DNA from: JACVRW01 sp035645115 | Lineage (GTDB): Bacteria; Actinomycetota; Thermoleophilia; Solirubrobacterales; Thermoleophilaceae | Reading direction: 5' to 3' | Assembly (NCBI GenBank): GCA_035645115.1 | Contig: DASQNF010000012.1 | Location: 1-14,853, forward strand | Length of the DNA: 14,853 bases | Shown here: positions 1-7,485 of the stretch, in pieces | How positions within the stretch are numbered: the stretch's first letter is position 1 | Layout of the letters: every line of letters begins with the position of its first letter | Translations under genes and position numbers: made by a program | The notes under the pieces: model-generated | Databases searched by the model: none | What the model was told of the DNA's origin: nothing | What the model saw: only the letters and a program-made list of their open reading frames with translations

Positions 1-160
1 CCAGCGCTTCCGCAAGCGCGTGTTCCTGATGGCGCCGATCCACCACCACTTCGAGCTGATGGCTTGGTCTGAGACGAAGATCATCCTGCGCTTCTGGATC
101 GTGGCCGCCATCTGCTCGGCGATCGGCTTCACGCTCTACCAAGCCTCGATCACCCCGTGA
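1..160 (+). CDS. mraY: Phospho-N-acetylmuramoyl-pentapeptide transferase, C-terminal end (5' truncated by window)
   Basis: Only the last 52 codons are present; the reading phase starts at base 2 and ends at TGA 158-160. The fragment contains MAPIHHHFEL, the conserved MraY loop of the polyprenyl-phosphate transferase family, followed by a W-x-E-T-K segment and a final hydrophobic helix (ILRFWIVAAICSAIGFTLY). MraY is an integral membrane enzyme that moves phospho-MurNAc-pentapeptide from UDP to undecaprenyl phosphate, making lipid I. The stop overlaps the murD GTG start by four bases (GTGA), the usual arrangement of translationally coupled dcw genes. The HHHFE motif and the murD neighbour make the call firm although most of the protein lies outside the window. 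Confidence 0.95.
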   Translation, partial: QRFRKRVFLMAPIHHHFELMAWSETKIILRFWIVAAICSAIGFTLYQASITP

Positions 161-1410
161 GGCCGCCGCTCCCGGCCGGCCCCTACCTGGTCGTCGGGCT
201 CGCGCGCTCCGGGCTCGCGGCGGCTCGCATGCTGCGAGAGCACGGGGAGGTGCTCGCCGTCGACAGCGGCCGGCCCGAGCTGCCGCCCGACCTGCGGGCC
301 GGGCTCGAGGTAGAGCTCGAGGGCGACGGTCTCGGGCTGCTCGAGCGCGCCGGCTGCCTCGTGAAGAGCCCCGGCGTGCCGCGCGAGGCGCCGGTGGTGG
401 CGGCCGCTCATACAAGCGGGATTCCGGTGCTCGGCGAGCTCGAGCTCGCGTGGCGGCTGCTGCCGAACCGCTTCGTGGCCGTGACCGGGACCAACGGGAA
501 GACGACCACGGTCGAGCTGCTCGGCGCGATCTGGCGCGCGGCGGGGCTGCCGGTGGCGGTGGCGGGCAACGTCGGCACGCCGCTCGGCTCGCTCGTGGGC
601 ACACTAGACGCGAGCGCCACGGTGGCCTGCGAGGTGTCGAGCTTCCAGGCGGAGGATACCGCTGCGTTCGCGCCCGACGTGGCGCTCCTGCTGAACCTCG
701 AGGAGGACCACCTCGATCGCCACGGCAGCCTCGACTCCTATCGCGCGGCCAAGCTGCGCGTGTTCGCGAACCAGACGTCCGACCAGGTCGCGGTGGCGCC
801 GGCCGGGCTCGAGCTCCCCGGAGCGGCGCGCAGGATCGTGTTCGGCGATCGAGCGGAGCTGCCGCTGCCGGCGGACCGGATCCGGCTGCGCGGCGCACAC
901 AACCTCGAGAACTGCATGGGCGCCTCGGCCGCGGCACTCGCCGCCGGGGTGCCGGCGGAGGCGGTGGCCGAGGCGCTGCGGACCTTCGCCGGGGTGCCGC
1001 ACCGGCTCGAGGAGGTGGGGAGCGTGGACGGCGTCCTCTACGTGAACGACTCCAAGGCCACGAACGTGGCGTCCGCCGTGCGCGGCATCGAGGCCCTCGA
1101 CGGAGGCGTGCACGCCATCCTCGGCGGCAGCCTCAAGGGCGGGGGCTTCGAGGGGCTCAGGGGCGCCGTCCGCGCCCGCTGCCGGGCCTGCTACCTGATC
1201 GGCGAGGCCGCCGGCCGGCTAGAGCGGGACCTCGCCGGCACGGTCCCGCTCCACCGCTGCGGCGAGCTCGCGCGGGCGGTGAGCGCCGCCACGGCCGCCG
1301 CGGCCCCCGGGGAGGTCGTCCTGCTCTCGCCGGCCTGTGCGAGCTTCGACCAGTTCCGCGACTTCGAGCAGCGCGGCGAGCGCTTCCGGGCGCTCGTCCC
1401 GCGAGCATGA
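157..1410 (+). CDS. murD: UDP-N-acetylmuramoyl-L-alanine--D-glutamate ligase (MurD)
   Basis: Cytoplasmic Mur ligase that adds D-Glu to UDP-MurNAc-L-Ala using ATP. The 417-residue product is a little shorter than the usual 430-450. The N-terminal Rossmann-like domain has VVGLARSG (12-19). The central ATPase domain has the P-loop VTGTNGKTTT (109-118, Lys115), the LNLEEDHLDRHG segment (179-190) and a lysine in SYRAAKLRVF (K199) at the position carbamylated in Mur ligases. The C-terminal domain has HRLE (282-285), NDSKATN (297-303) and the MurD-specific LSPACASFDQF (390-400). The GTG start overlaps the mraY stop and no later start keeps the N-terminal fold. An ATGA sits at the stop (1407-1410), but that ATG does not open the next gene's frame. 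Confidence 0.97.
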   Translation: MRPPLPAGPYLVVGLARSGLAAARMLREHGEVLAVDSGRPELPPDLRAGLEVELEGDGLGLLERAGCLVKSPGVPREAPVVAAAHTSGIPVLGELELAWRLLPNRFVAVTGTNGKTTTVELLGAIWRAAGLPVAVAGNVGTPLGSLVGTLDASATVACEVSSFQAEDTAAFAPDVALLLNLEEDHLDRHGSLDSYRAAKLRVFANQTSDQVAVAPAGLELPGAARRIVFGDRAELPLPADRIRLRGAHNLENCMGASAAALAAGVPAEAVAEALRTFAGVPHRLEEVGSVDGVLYVNDSKATNVASAVRGIEALDGGVHAILGGSLKGGGFEGLRGAVRARCRACYLIGEAAGRLERDLAGTVPLHRCGELARAVSAATAAAAPGEVVLLSPACASFDQFRDFEQRGERFRALVPRA

Positions 1411-1440
1411 ATCCGCGCCCGCGCGTAGAAGAAGCTCCGG

Positions 1441-2697
1441 ATGGCCCCGCGCGACCAAGCCGCAAGCAGCCGGCTCGGCCGGATGCGCGCGACAGATCCG
1501 CCCCGCAAGCGGCCCGTGGAGTACTCGATCCTCTACACGGCAACGCTCTGCCTCCTGGCGGGCGGGGCGGTGATGGTCTACTCGGCGAGCTCGGCGGAGT
1601 CGCTGCTCTCGGGCTCGGGCGACGCCTCCGAGTACCTCAAGCGCTACGTGATGTTCGGCCTGATCGGGCTGGTGGCGATGCACTTCGCCGCGCGCCACGG
1701 GCTGCAGGCGATCCGCGCGCTCACGCCGCTGCTGCTGGTGGCCGCCTTTGGGCTGACGGTGGCCGTGATGCTCCCCGGTGTGGGCGTGACCGTGAACGGC
1801 GCCACGCGCTGGCTCGGCGCGGGGCCGCTCCAGTTCCAGCCCTCGGAGCTGCTGAAGGTCGCGCTCGTGCTGTACGCGGCCCAGCTGCTCGCGGCCCGCC
1901 CGACGGCCACCCACAGCGTCGGCACGCTCGCCAAGCCGCTGCTCCTCGTGGTCGGCGCCGCCTGCCTGCTGCTGATGAAGCAGCCGGACATGGGCACGAC
2001 GATGGTGATCTGCTTCGCGATCGGCGCCCTGCTCGTGGCCGCCGGCACCCCGCTCCGCATCCTCGCCACGATCGGCGGGGCGCTCGCGGGGCTCGCCACG
2101 ATCATGGCGCTGGCGGAGCCCTACCGGCGCGAGCGCCTCACCTCCTTCCTCGACCCGTTCTCGGACGCCGGCGACACCGGCTTCCAGGCCGTCCAGGCGC
2201 TCACGGCGATCGGCTCGGGCGGGCTCTTCGGCGTCGGCCTCGGCGAGTCCGTGCAGAAGATCTTCTACCTGCCGGAGGCCCACACGGACATGATCCTGGC
2301 GATCATCGGCGAGGAGCTCGGGCTGGTGGGCATCCTCGGGGTGATCGTGCTCTACGGGATGATCGGGTACGCGGGGCTGCGAGCGGCCAAGCTCGCCCGG
2401 GACCTCTACTCGAAGCTGCTAGCGGCCGGGATCACCTCTTTGATCCTCTGCCAGGCGACGCTGAACTTCTTCGCGGTGCTCGGGATGGCGCCGCTCACCG
2501 GCGTGCCGCTGCCGTTCCTCTCATACGGGAGCTCGAACCTGATCGTGCTGCTCGGGGCGATGGGGCTGCTCCTGAACGTGGCCGCCAGCGGCGGCGGCGC
2601 GGCACGGAGCGGGGCGAAGCCGAAGCTCGAGGCACTCGCGGGCGGCGGCGGCCGCCCCGAGGCCGCTCGCACGCCACGGACCGCCCGGGCCCGCTAG
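1441..2697 (+). CDS. ftsW: Septal peptidoglycan glycosyltransferase FtsW (SEDS family)
   Basis: Multi-pass membrane protein of the SEDS family (FtsW/RodA/SpoVE) that polymerises lipid II at the septum with a partner class B PBP. The 418 residues contain about ten hydrophobic segments from about residue 28 to 382. Signature regions are NGATRWLG (119-126), QPSELLKV (133-140), KQPDMGTT (180-187) and LPEAHTDMILAIIGEELG (277-294), whose Asp283 matches the catalytic Asp of SEDS enzymes. A Pro-Phe-Leu-Ser-Tyr-Gly-Ser-Ser motif (358-365) differs slightly from the usual SYGGS. The Arg/Gly-rich C-tail (from about 385) is probably cytosolic. An in-frame TAG at 1426-1428 limits the start to downstream positions; ATG 1441 is chosen and ATG 1483 is a credible alternative. 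Position after murD favours FtsW over RodA. Confidence 0.94.
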   Translation: MAPRDQAASSRLGRMRATDPPRKRPVEYSILYTATLCLLAGGAVMVYSASSAESLLSGSGDASEYLKRYVMFGLIGLVAMHFAARHGLQAIRALTPLLLVAAFGLTVAVMLPGVGVTVNGATRWLGAGPLQFQPSELLKVALVLYAAQLLAARPTATHSVGTLAKPLLLVVGAACLLLMKQPDMGTTMVICFAIGALLVAAGTPLRILATIGGALAGLATIMALAEPYRRERLTSFLDPFSDAGDTGFQAVQALTAIGSGGLFGVGLGESVQKIFYLPEAHTDMILAIIGEELGLVGILGVIVLYGMIGYAGLRAAKLARDLYSKLLAAGITSLILCQATLNFFAVLGMAPLTGVPLPFLSYGSSNLIVLLGAMGLLLNVAASGGGAARSGAKPKLEALAGGGGRPEAARTPRTARAR

Positions 2698-2709
2698 GAC
2701 GGACTCGGG

Positions 2710-3777
2710 GTGGTGAGGGTCGCCATCGCGGCGGGCGGGACCGCCGGGCACGTCGTCCCGGCGCTGGCCGTGGCTGCCGCTCTGAGGGAGAGCGGCGCGG
2801 AGGTGGAGTTCATCGGCGGCCAGCGCGCCGAGGCCGAGCTCGTCCCAGCCGCCGGCTACCCATTCCACGCGCTGCGCGTGGCCGGCATCGAGCGCGACAA
2901 GCCGCTGCGCGCGGCGCGCGCGCTGATGCTGGCCGCCGCGGCGAGCGGCCGCGCCCGGCGGCTGCTGCGCGGCATCGGCGCTCAGGCCGTGCTCGGCGGC
3001 GGCGGCTACGTGGCCGGGCCCGCCGGGCTGGCGGCGCGCAGCCTGCGCCTGCCGCTCGTGCTGTGCGAGGCCGACAGCCACCTGGGCGCCACCAACCGCG
3101 CGCTGGCGCCGCTGGCGCAGCGGGTCTGCCTCGCGTTCCCGATCGCGGGACGGGACGGGCCCAAGTACCTCGTCACCGGACGCCCGGTGCCGGCGGGCAC
3201 GGGCGCCGTGGACCGCGGCGAGGCGCGCGAGCGCTTCGGGATCCCGCCCGACACCCCGTGCCTGCTGGTGTTCGGCGGCTCGCTCGGCGCACGCCGGCTG
3301 AACCACGCCGCGCTTGACGCCTTCGCCGCGGCCGCGCCCTGCTCGGTCCTGCACGCCTGCGGGCGCCGCGACGCGGACGAGCTGCGCGCTCGCTTGTCCG
3401 AGCTCGGGTCGCCGCAGCACTACCGCCTCTACGAGTACATCGACCCGTTCGCGGACGCGCTGGCCGCCGCCGACCTCGCCGCCGCGCGGGCGGGCGGCTC
3501 GGTGCTCGAGCTCGCCGCGGCCGGGCTTCCCGCGATCCTCGTGCCCTATCCGCACGCCACGGCCGACCACCAGGCCTCCAACGCTCGCTACATGGAGCAG
3601 GCCGGCGCCGCGGTGGTGGTCCGCGACGCTGAGCTCGACGGCCCTCGGCTCGCGCGCGAGGTCGGGGCGCTGCTGGGAGCGCCGCCGCGACTTGCCGCCA
3701 TGGCGCGCGCGGCCCGTGAGGCGGCCCGGCCGGACGCCGCGGAGCGGATCGCGGGCGAGCTGCTGGCGCTGGTCTGA
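2710..3777 (+). CDS. murG: UDP-GlcNAc--lipid I N-acetylglucosaminyltransferase (MurG)
   Basis: Peripheral membrane GT28-type glycosyltransferase (GT-B fold) converting lipid I to lipid II on the cytoplasmic face. The 355 residues match the usual length. The N-domain glycine loop is AAGGTAGHVVPA (7-18); a second glycine loop is LGGGGYVAGP (95-104). The C-domain has VFGGSLGARRLN (187-198) and the UDP-GlcNAc binding part with ARAGGSVLELAAAGLPAILV (259-278) and ADHQASNA (285-292). The acceptor-side motif that usually reads HEQN followed by G and N is here CEADSHLGATNR (119-130), keeping Glu120, Gly126 and Asn129. Two GTG codons are adjacent (2710 and 2713), so the start may be one codon later. 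It lies 12 bases after ftsW with no obvious Shine-Dalgarno sequence. Confidence 0.96.
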   Translation: MVRVAIAAGGTAGHVVPALAVAAALRESGAEVEFIGGQRAEAELVPAAGYPFHALRVAGIERDKPLRAARALMLAAAASGRARRLLRGIGAQAVLGGGGYVAGPAGLAARSLRLPLVLCEADSHLGATNRALAPLAQRVCLAFPIAGRDGPKYLVTGRPVPAGTGAVDRGEARERFGIPPDTPCLLVFGGSLGARRLNHAALDAFAAAAPCSVLHACGRRDADELRARLSELGSPQHYRLYEYIDPFADALAAADLAAARAGGSVLELAAAGLPAILVPYPHATADHQASNARYMEQAGAAVVVRDAELDGPRLAREVGALLGAPPRLAAMARAAREAARPDAAERIAGELLALV

Positions 3778-3877
3778 GCGCCTCACCCGGCGTGGGGCCG
3801 TCGTCCGGCGGGTCGGTCGCCCGTCCGGCCGTCGCCTGGCGGGTGGGACGCCCCGACGGCAAGCGGCCCTTGGGGCG

Positions 3878-3905
3878 CGCCCGCAGGTTCGGGCGTCGCC
3901 TGCGG
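3878..3905 (+). other. Overlapping mutually exclusive hairpins before murC
   Basis: Two perfect inverted repeats share bases. CGCCCG (3878-3883) pairs with CGGGCG (3890-3895) around a 6-base loop. CCGCAGG (3881-3887) pairs with CCTGCGG (3899-3905) around an 11-base loop. Only one can form at a time in RNA. A further pair, CGCCCC (3849-3854) with GGGGCG (3872-3877), lies just upstream. No T run follows, so this is not a standard terminator. Such pairs arise by chance in DNA this GC-rich, so function is uncertain. Confidence 0.3.
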
Positions 3906-3912
3906 CGGCCGG

Positions 3913-3918
3913 TACGGT
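3913..3918 (+). promoter_or_regulatory. Possible leaderless -10 box for murC
   Basis: TACGGT fits the actinobacterial TANNNT -10 pattern and ends 8 bases before the chosen murC ATG (3927). That spacing would put transcription start at or next to the start codon, which agrees with the absence of any Shine-Dalgarno sequence there. No convincing -35 is seen at the expected distance. It is inferred from spacing and pattern only. Confidence 0.4.
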
Positions 3919-3926
3919 CTTCGCGG

Positions 3927-5264
3927 ATGGGATCGCCGGCTCTCCAGGGGCGCAGCCTGCACTTCGTCGGGATCGGCGGCGCGGGCATGAGCGGTCTGGC
4001 GCTCGTGGCGCAGGCGCTCGGCGCGCGCGTGAGCGGGTCCGACCGCGTCGAGTCGTCGTACTGCGGCCCGCTGCGGGCCGCGGGAATCCAGCCGCAGATC
4101 GGGCCGCACGACGCCGCGAGCCTCCCGGCCGGCGCCGACGTGGTGGTCTCCAGCGCCATTCCGGCGGACAACCCCGAGCTCCAGGCGGCGCGGGCGGCCG
4201 GCGCCCGCGTCCTACACCGCGGCGACCTGCTCGGGAAGGTCTCGCGGCTGAAGCGCACGATCGCCGTGGGCGGGACCCACGGCAAGACGACCACCGCCTC
4301 GATGGCGGCGCTCGCGCTGCTCGAATGCGGGCGCGAGCCCGCCTTCCTGATCGGCGGCGAGCTGCGCGCCGCGAAGACGAACGCTGCCTGGGGTTCGGGG
4401 GAGTGGGCGGTGATCGAGGCCGACGAGTCGGACCGCTCGTTCCTGAAGCTCGCACGCGAGGTGGCGGTGGTCACGAACGTCGAGCTCGACCACCACGCCA
4501 CCTACGCGAGCCTCGGAGAGCTCGAGGAGGCCTTCGAGCAGTTCGCGACGCCCGCCGGCCTGCGCGTGCTCGGACCGGATCTCGAGCGGCTCGCCGCCCC
4601 GCCCTGCGTGCGCTATGGGATCGGCGCCGGCGACCTGCGCGCCGATGGGCTCGAGCTGCACCCGGGCGGGTCGCGCTTCAGCGTCGATGGGGTCCGGGTG
4701 GAGCTGCGCGTGCCCGGGGCCCACAACGTGCTGAACGCGCTCGCGGCCCTTGCCGCCTGCCGCGCGGCCGGGGTCGAGCCGGCCGAGGCCGGGCCCGCGC
4801 TCGCCGCATTCACCGGTGCGGGGCGGCGCTTCGAGGCGCACGGCCGCGGCCCGGGGGGCGCCCGCATCTACGACGACTACGCGCACCATCCCACCGAGGT
4901 GCGAGCGACGCTCGAGGCCGCGCGCACGCTCGCCCCGGCGCGGCTCATCGCGTGCTTCCAGCCGCACCTGTACTCGCGCACTCGCATGCTGGCGCGTGAG
5001 TTCGGGCGCGCGCTCGCGCTCGCCGACGTGGTGGTGGTGCTCGACGTCTACCCCGCTCGCGAGCGGGCGGAGGACTTCCCCGGCGTGAGCGGCCTGCTGG
5101 TGGCGCGGGCGGCTGCCGACGCGGCGCGCGGGCGACCGGTGTGGTGGCTGCCCGGCCATGACGATGCCGAGCTGATGCTGCGCTCGGAGCTGCGCGAGGG
5201 CGACCTGCTCGTGACGCTCGGGGCGGGAGACGTGGATTCGCTGGCGAAGAGGCTCGCCACGTGA
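3927..5264 (+). CDS. murC: UDP-N-acetylmuramate--L-alanine ligase (MurC)
   Basis: Cytoplasmic ATP-dependent ligase adding the first residue, L-Ala, to UDP-MurNAc. From ATG 3927 the product is 445 residues, within the family range. Motifs in order: HFVGIGGAGMSG (12-23, UDP-binding Rossmann loop), the P-loop AVGGTHGKTTT (113-123), EADESDRSF (164-172), TNVELDHH (183-190), HNVLNALAA (266-274), and the C-terminal DDYAHHPTEV (316-325), FQPHLYSRT (344-352) and DVYPARE (373-379). The frame stays open upstream to GTG 3792, but the extra 45 residues are Arg/Gly/Pro-rich and precede the normal family start, so they are treated as non-coding. The gene follows a 149-base gap and ends in a GTGA overlap with murB. 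Confidence 0.96.
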   Translation: MGSPALQGRSLHFVGIGGAGMSGLALVAQALGARVSGSDRVESSYCGPLRAAGIQPQIGPHDAASLPAGADVVVSSAIPADNPELQAARAAGARVLHRGDLLGKVSRLKRTIAVGGTHGKTTTASMAALALLECGREPAFLIGGELRAAKTNAAWGSGEWAVIEADESDRSFLKLAREVAVVTNVELDHHATYASLGELEEAFEQFATPAGLRVLGPDLERLAAPPCVRYGIGAGDLRADGLELHPGGSRFSVDGVRVELRVPGAHNVLNALAALAACRAAGVEPAEAGPALAAFTGAGRRFEAHGRGPGGARIYDDYAHHPTEVRATLEAARTLAPARLIACFQPHLYSRTRMLAREFGRALALADVVVVLDVYPARERAEDFPGVSGLLVARAAADAARGRPVWWLPGHDDAELMLRSELREGDLLVTLGAGDVDSLAKRLAT

Positions 5265-6208
5265 TCCCGCCGGCAGTCAGGACCCAGCACCCGCTCGCCC
5301 GTCTCACCACGGTGCGCACGGGCGGGCCGGCGGACTTCTTCGCGCGGCCCGAGTCGGTGGAGGCGCTGAGCGAGCTGCTCGCCTGGGCCGAGAGCGACGG
5401 CGTGGAGGTAGGAGTGGTGGGCTCCGGATCGAACCTCCTGATAGCGGATGAAGGCTTTCGAGGACTCGTGTTGAAGCTGGACGGCGCGCTCGCCACGATC
5501 GAGCCGGACGGCGAGCGCCTGCTCTGCGGCGGCGGCGCGCGGCTCCCGCAGGCCGCCGCCTTCGCCGCCCGGGCGGGCCTCAGCGGGCTCGAGTTCGGGG
5601 TGAACATCCCCGGCACCGTGGGCGGGGCGGTGAAGATGAACGCGAACGCCTACGGCGGCGACCTCGCGCGGGTGCTCGACTGGGTCGAGATCGTGAGCCC
5701 GCGCGGCGCCGAGCGCCGCAGCCCCGCCGAGCTCGGCTTCCACTACCGGCGCTCGAACCTGAAGCCGCGCGAGATCGTGGCGCGCGCCGCCTTCGCCCTC
5801 GAGCCCGCCGAGCCCGAGTCGGTCAAGACCACGCTCGCCGCGATGCGCTCCGCGCGCCGCTCGGCGCAGCCCTCGGGCATCAAGACCTTCGGCTCCACGT
5901 TCAAGAACCCCGACGATCCGCGCGCCGCGGGCAGGAGTGCGGGCGTGCTGCTCGACATCGCCGGCTGCCGCGGCCTCACGGTCGGCGGGGCGCGCTTCTC
6001 GGAGAAGCACGCGAACTTCGTCGAGAACATGGGCACGGCCACCACCGCCGACGTGATTGCGCTGATGGCGGAAGGCAGGCGCCGGGTACGCGACCGCTTC
6101 GGCGTGACGCTCGAGCCCGAGGTCCAGCTCTTGGGCGAGGTCGATGCCGCCGGGCTCTGGGGGGGCGCGCCGGCCGACGGCCCCTCGGAGGCGGACAGCG
6201 CGGGGTGA
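5261..6208 (+). CDS. murB: UDP-N-acetylenolpyruvoylglucosamine reductase (MurB)
   Basis: FAD-containing NADPH-dependent enzyme that reduces UDP-GlcNAc-enolpyruvate to UDP-MurNAc, the substrate of MurC encoded just upstream. The 315 residues carry the FAD-binding set: TTVRTGGPADFF (16-27), VVGSGSNLL (52-60), and GLEFGVNIPGTVGGAVKMNANAY read across 109-131. HYRRSNL (161-167) is the substrate-side loop. GSTFKNP (211-217) holds Ser212, the expected proton donor, and LEPEVQLLG (284-292) holds the expected catalytic Glu287. The layout resembles the type II MurB group, without the extra C-terminal domain of E. coli MurB. The last 20 residues are Gly/Ala-rich and non-conserved. GTG start overlaps the murC stop; the stop overlaps ftsQ. 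Confidence 0.95.
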   Translation: MIPPAVRTQHPLARLTTVRTGGPADFFARPESVEALSELLAWAESDGVEVGVVGSGSNLLIADEGFRGLVLKLDGALATIEPDGERLLCGGGARLPQAAAFAARAGLSGLEFGVNIPGTVGGAVKMNANAYGGDLARVLDWVEIVSPRGAERRSPAELGFHYRRSNLKPREIVARAAFALEPAEPESVKTTLAAMRSARRSAQPSGIKTFGSTFKNPDDPRAAGRSAGVLLDIAGCRGLTVGGARFSEKHANFVENMGTATTADVIALMAEGRRRVRDRFGVTLEPEVQLLGEVDAAGLWGGAPADGPSEADSAG

Positions 6209-7266
6209 GAGTCGCCGCCGCACTCGTCGCGGGGCGCGGCACGGCCGGCCGCTCGCGGCTCCGGCTCGCCGCCAGGATGCCGCGGCTCTCGCCGCGGCTG
6301 CGTCTGCGGCTGCTCGGGCTCATCACCGCCACGCTGCTGCTGGCTGCCGGCTATCAGCTCTGGCTGCGCGACTCTGAGCTGGTCGCGGTCGAGGACGTTC
6401 AGGTCACGGGCCTCAGCACGGACGAGTCGGAGACGATGCGCTCCGCCCTGACCGCCGCCGCTCGCTCCATGACCACCCTGCACGTGGACCGCGACCGGCT
6501 AGAGCAGGCGGTGGCCATCTACCCCGTGGTTCGCGAGCTCGACGTGAGCGCCGACTTCCCGCACGGGCTCAGGATCCATGTGGTCGAGCACCGGCCCGCG
6601 GCGATCGCGAACCTCGGCGCGGCCGAGGTCGCGGTGGCCGGCGACGGAACGCTGCTGCGCGGACTGCCGGTGAGCCGCAGGCTGCCCTCGATCGAGGCCG
6701 ATGGCGGCGTCGAGGGCGATCGGCTGGCCGGCGCCGCGGCGCTCCACGCCGCGCGGGTGGCCGGCGCCGCGCCGGGACCGCTGCGCGGGCGCCTCGAGCG
6801 GGTGACCACGCGGCCGGAGGACGGCATCGTCGTGGAGCTGCGCGAGGGACCGGAGCTGATCTTCGGCGACGCCCGCAGGACGCGCGCGAAGTGGATCGCG
6901 GCGGCGCGCGTGCTAGCCGACCCGGACGCGGCGGGCGCCAGCTACATCGACCTGCGGTTGCCCGCTCGCCCGGCCGCCGGGGGACTGCCGGCGGAGACGC
7001 TGGCGCCCGTGGCGCCGGCGGGGGAGTCGCTGCCCGACGCCGGGCTCGGGCCCACGGCGGCAGCGCCGGCCGGTGTGCCCGGCGCCACGCCGGACGCAGC
7101 GCTGGGCGCCGACCCAGCCGCCACCGGCACGGCGCCCGCGGGCACCGGCCCAAGCGCCACCGACCCCGCGACCGTCGGAATCGACCCCGCCGCGGGCGTC
7201 CCGCCCGCGACCGGCGCCCCGGCCCCCCTGGACTCCACCGGAGCGGGCGCCGTGGCGGCCCCGTGA
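6205..7266 (+). CDS. ftsQ: Cell division protein FtsQ/DivIB with POTRA domain and long Pro/Ala tail
   Basis: Bitopic membrane protein of the divisome, which with FtsB/FtsL links Z-ring assembly to septal wall synthesis. The 353 residues show a basic cytosolic N-terminus (1-33, many Arg), one transmembrane helix at about 34-53, and a POTRA domain starting at VEDVQVTGL (62-70) and running to about 129 (IHVVEHRPAAIA). A beta-rich domain continues to about 252 (YIDLRLP). The last 100 or so residues are an Ala/Pro/Gly/Thr-rich tail with no aromatic residue, predicted disordered and extracytoplasmic. Most FtsQ proteins end soon after the beta domain. The start is GTG in the murB overlap; ATG 6277 (Met25) is possible but would remove most of the basic N-terminus. 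Confidence 0.9.
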   Translation: MRVAAALVAGRGTAGRSRLRLAARMPRLSPRLRLRLLGLITATLLLAAGYQLWLRDSELVAVEDVQVTGLSTDESETMRSALTAAARSMTTLHVDRDRLEQAVAIYPVVRELDVSADFPHGLRIHVVEHRPAAIANLGAAEVAVAGDGTLLRGLPVSRRLPSIEADGGVEGDRLAGAAALHAARVAGAAPGPLRGRLERVTTRPEDGIVVELREGPELIFGDARRTRAKWIAAARVLADPDAAGASYIDLRLPARPAAGGLPAETLAPVAPAGESLPDAGLGPTAAAPAGVPGATPDAALGADPAATGTAPAGTGPSATDPATVGIDPAAGVPPATGAPAPLDSTGAGAVAAP

Positions 7267-7314
7267 GCGCCCGTAGGCGGGGCCACCAGCCCGCTCCCAA
7301 CCCCTTCCACAACC

Positions 7315-7335
7315 CTCAACCCGTGGTTGAGTTTT
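7315..7335 (+). terminator. Small hairpin with T run after ftsQ (terminator or operator)
   Basis: CTCAACC (7315-7321) and GGTTGAG (7325-7331) are perfect inverted repeats around a 3-base gap, followed directly by TTTT (7332-7335). It is 48 bases past the ftsQ stop and ahead of the ftsZ promoter, where a terminator separating the mur genes from ftsZ would sit. The stem is short and not GC-dominated, and the left arm is part of an AACCCTC repeat, so it may be an operator palindrome instead. Confidence 0.45.
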
Positions 7336-7392
7336 AGCGCAACCCTCGACCACTGCTGGATGCTCCTGCTGCACGATTTGTTGCGAGGGCGG

Positions 7393-7422
7393 TTGACACT
7401 CCCGGCGAGACCCGCCTACAGT
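7393..7422 (+). promoter_or_regulatory. Sigma70-type promoter for ftsZ
   Basis: A perfect -35 TTGACA (7393-7398), an 18-base spacer and a -10 TACAGT (7417-7422, 4 of 6 matches including the key T-A and final T). Expected transcription start is near 7429, leaving a leader of about 65 bases before ftsZ. It lies in a less GC-rich intergenic stretch and is the best promoter match I found in the window. Confidence 0.75.
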
Positions 7423-7477
7423 GCGGTTCTAGCGCGCATCGGTAAACCCTCGATGATCGCTTGAGCTTCGACGGGAC

Positions 7478-7485
7478 AGAGGGGA
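7478..7485 (+). promoter_or_regulatory. Shine-Dalgarno site of ftsZ
   Basis: AGAGGGGA ends 8 bases before ATG 7494 and decides this start over the upstream in-frame TTG 7461, which has no such site. GAGG (7479-7482) can pair with CCTC (7490-7493) right before the ATG, which could weakly mask the site; a 4-base stem alone is poor evidence for control. Confidence 0.65.

Larger units (their letters stand above)
7311..7454 (+). repeat. Three AACCCTC direct repeats around the ftsZ promoter
   Basis: AACCCTCAAC (7311-7320), AACCCTCGAC (7341-7350) and AACCCTCGAT (7445-7454) are near-identical decamers. Starts are 30 and 104 bases apart, close to whole numbers of helical turns. Two copies lie upstream of the -35 and the third lies just after the predicted transcription start. 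The third copy runs into the odd palindrome CGATGATCG (7451-7459). They look like possible operator sites, but no binding protein can be named. Confidence 0.4.

Noticed and set aside
1407..1440. ATGA at the murD stop as a coupled start for ftsW
   Set aside because: That ATG is not in the ftsW frame, so it does not start FtsW.
450..3317. 955-codon open frame across murD, ftsW and murG
   Set aside because: It is a shifted frame of three well-supported genes and its product is almost only Arg, Gly, Ala and Pro, the usual artefact of GC-rich coding DNA.
3792..3926. 45-residue N-terminal extension of MurC
   Set aside because: Arg/Gly-rich, no fold or signal peptide, and the family start matches ATG 3927; the stretch contains inverted repeats and a -10-like box instead.
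2521..4455. 644-codon open frame on the minus strand
   Set aside because: Antisense to ftsW, murG and murC, with low-complexity Arg/Ala-rich translation and no motif.
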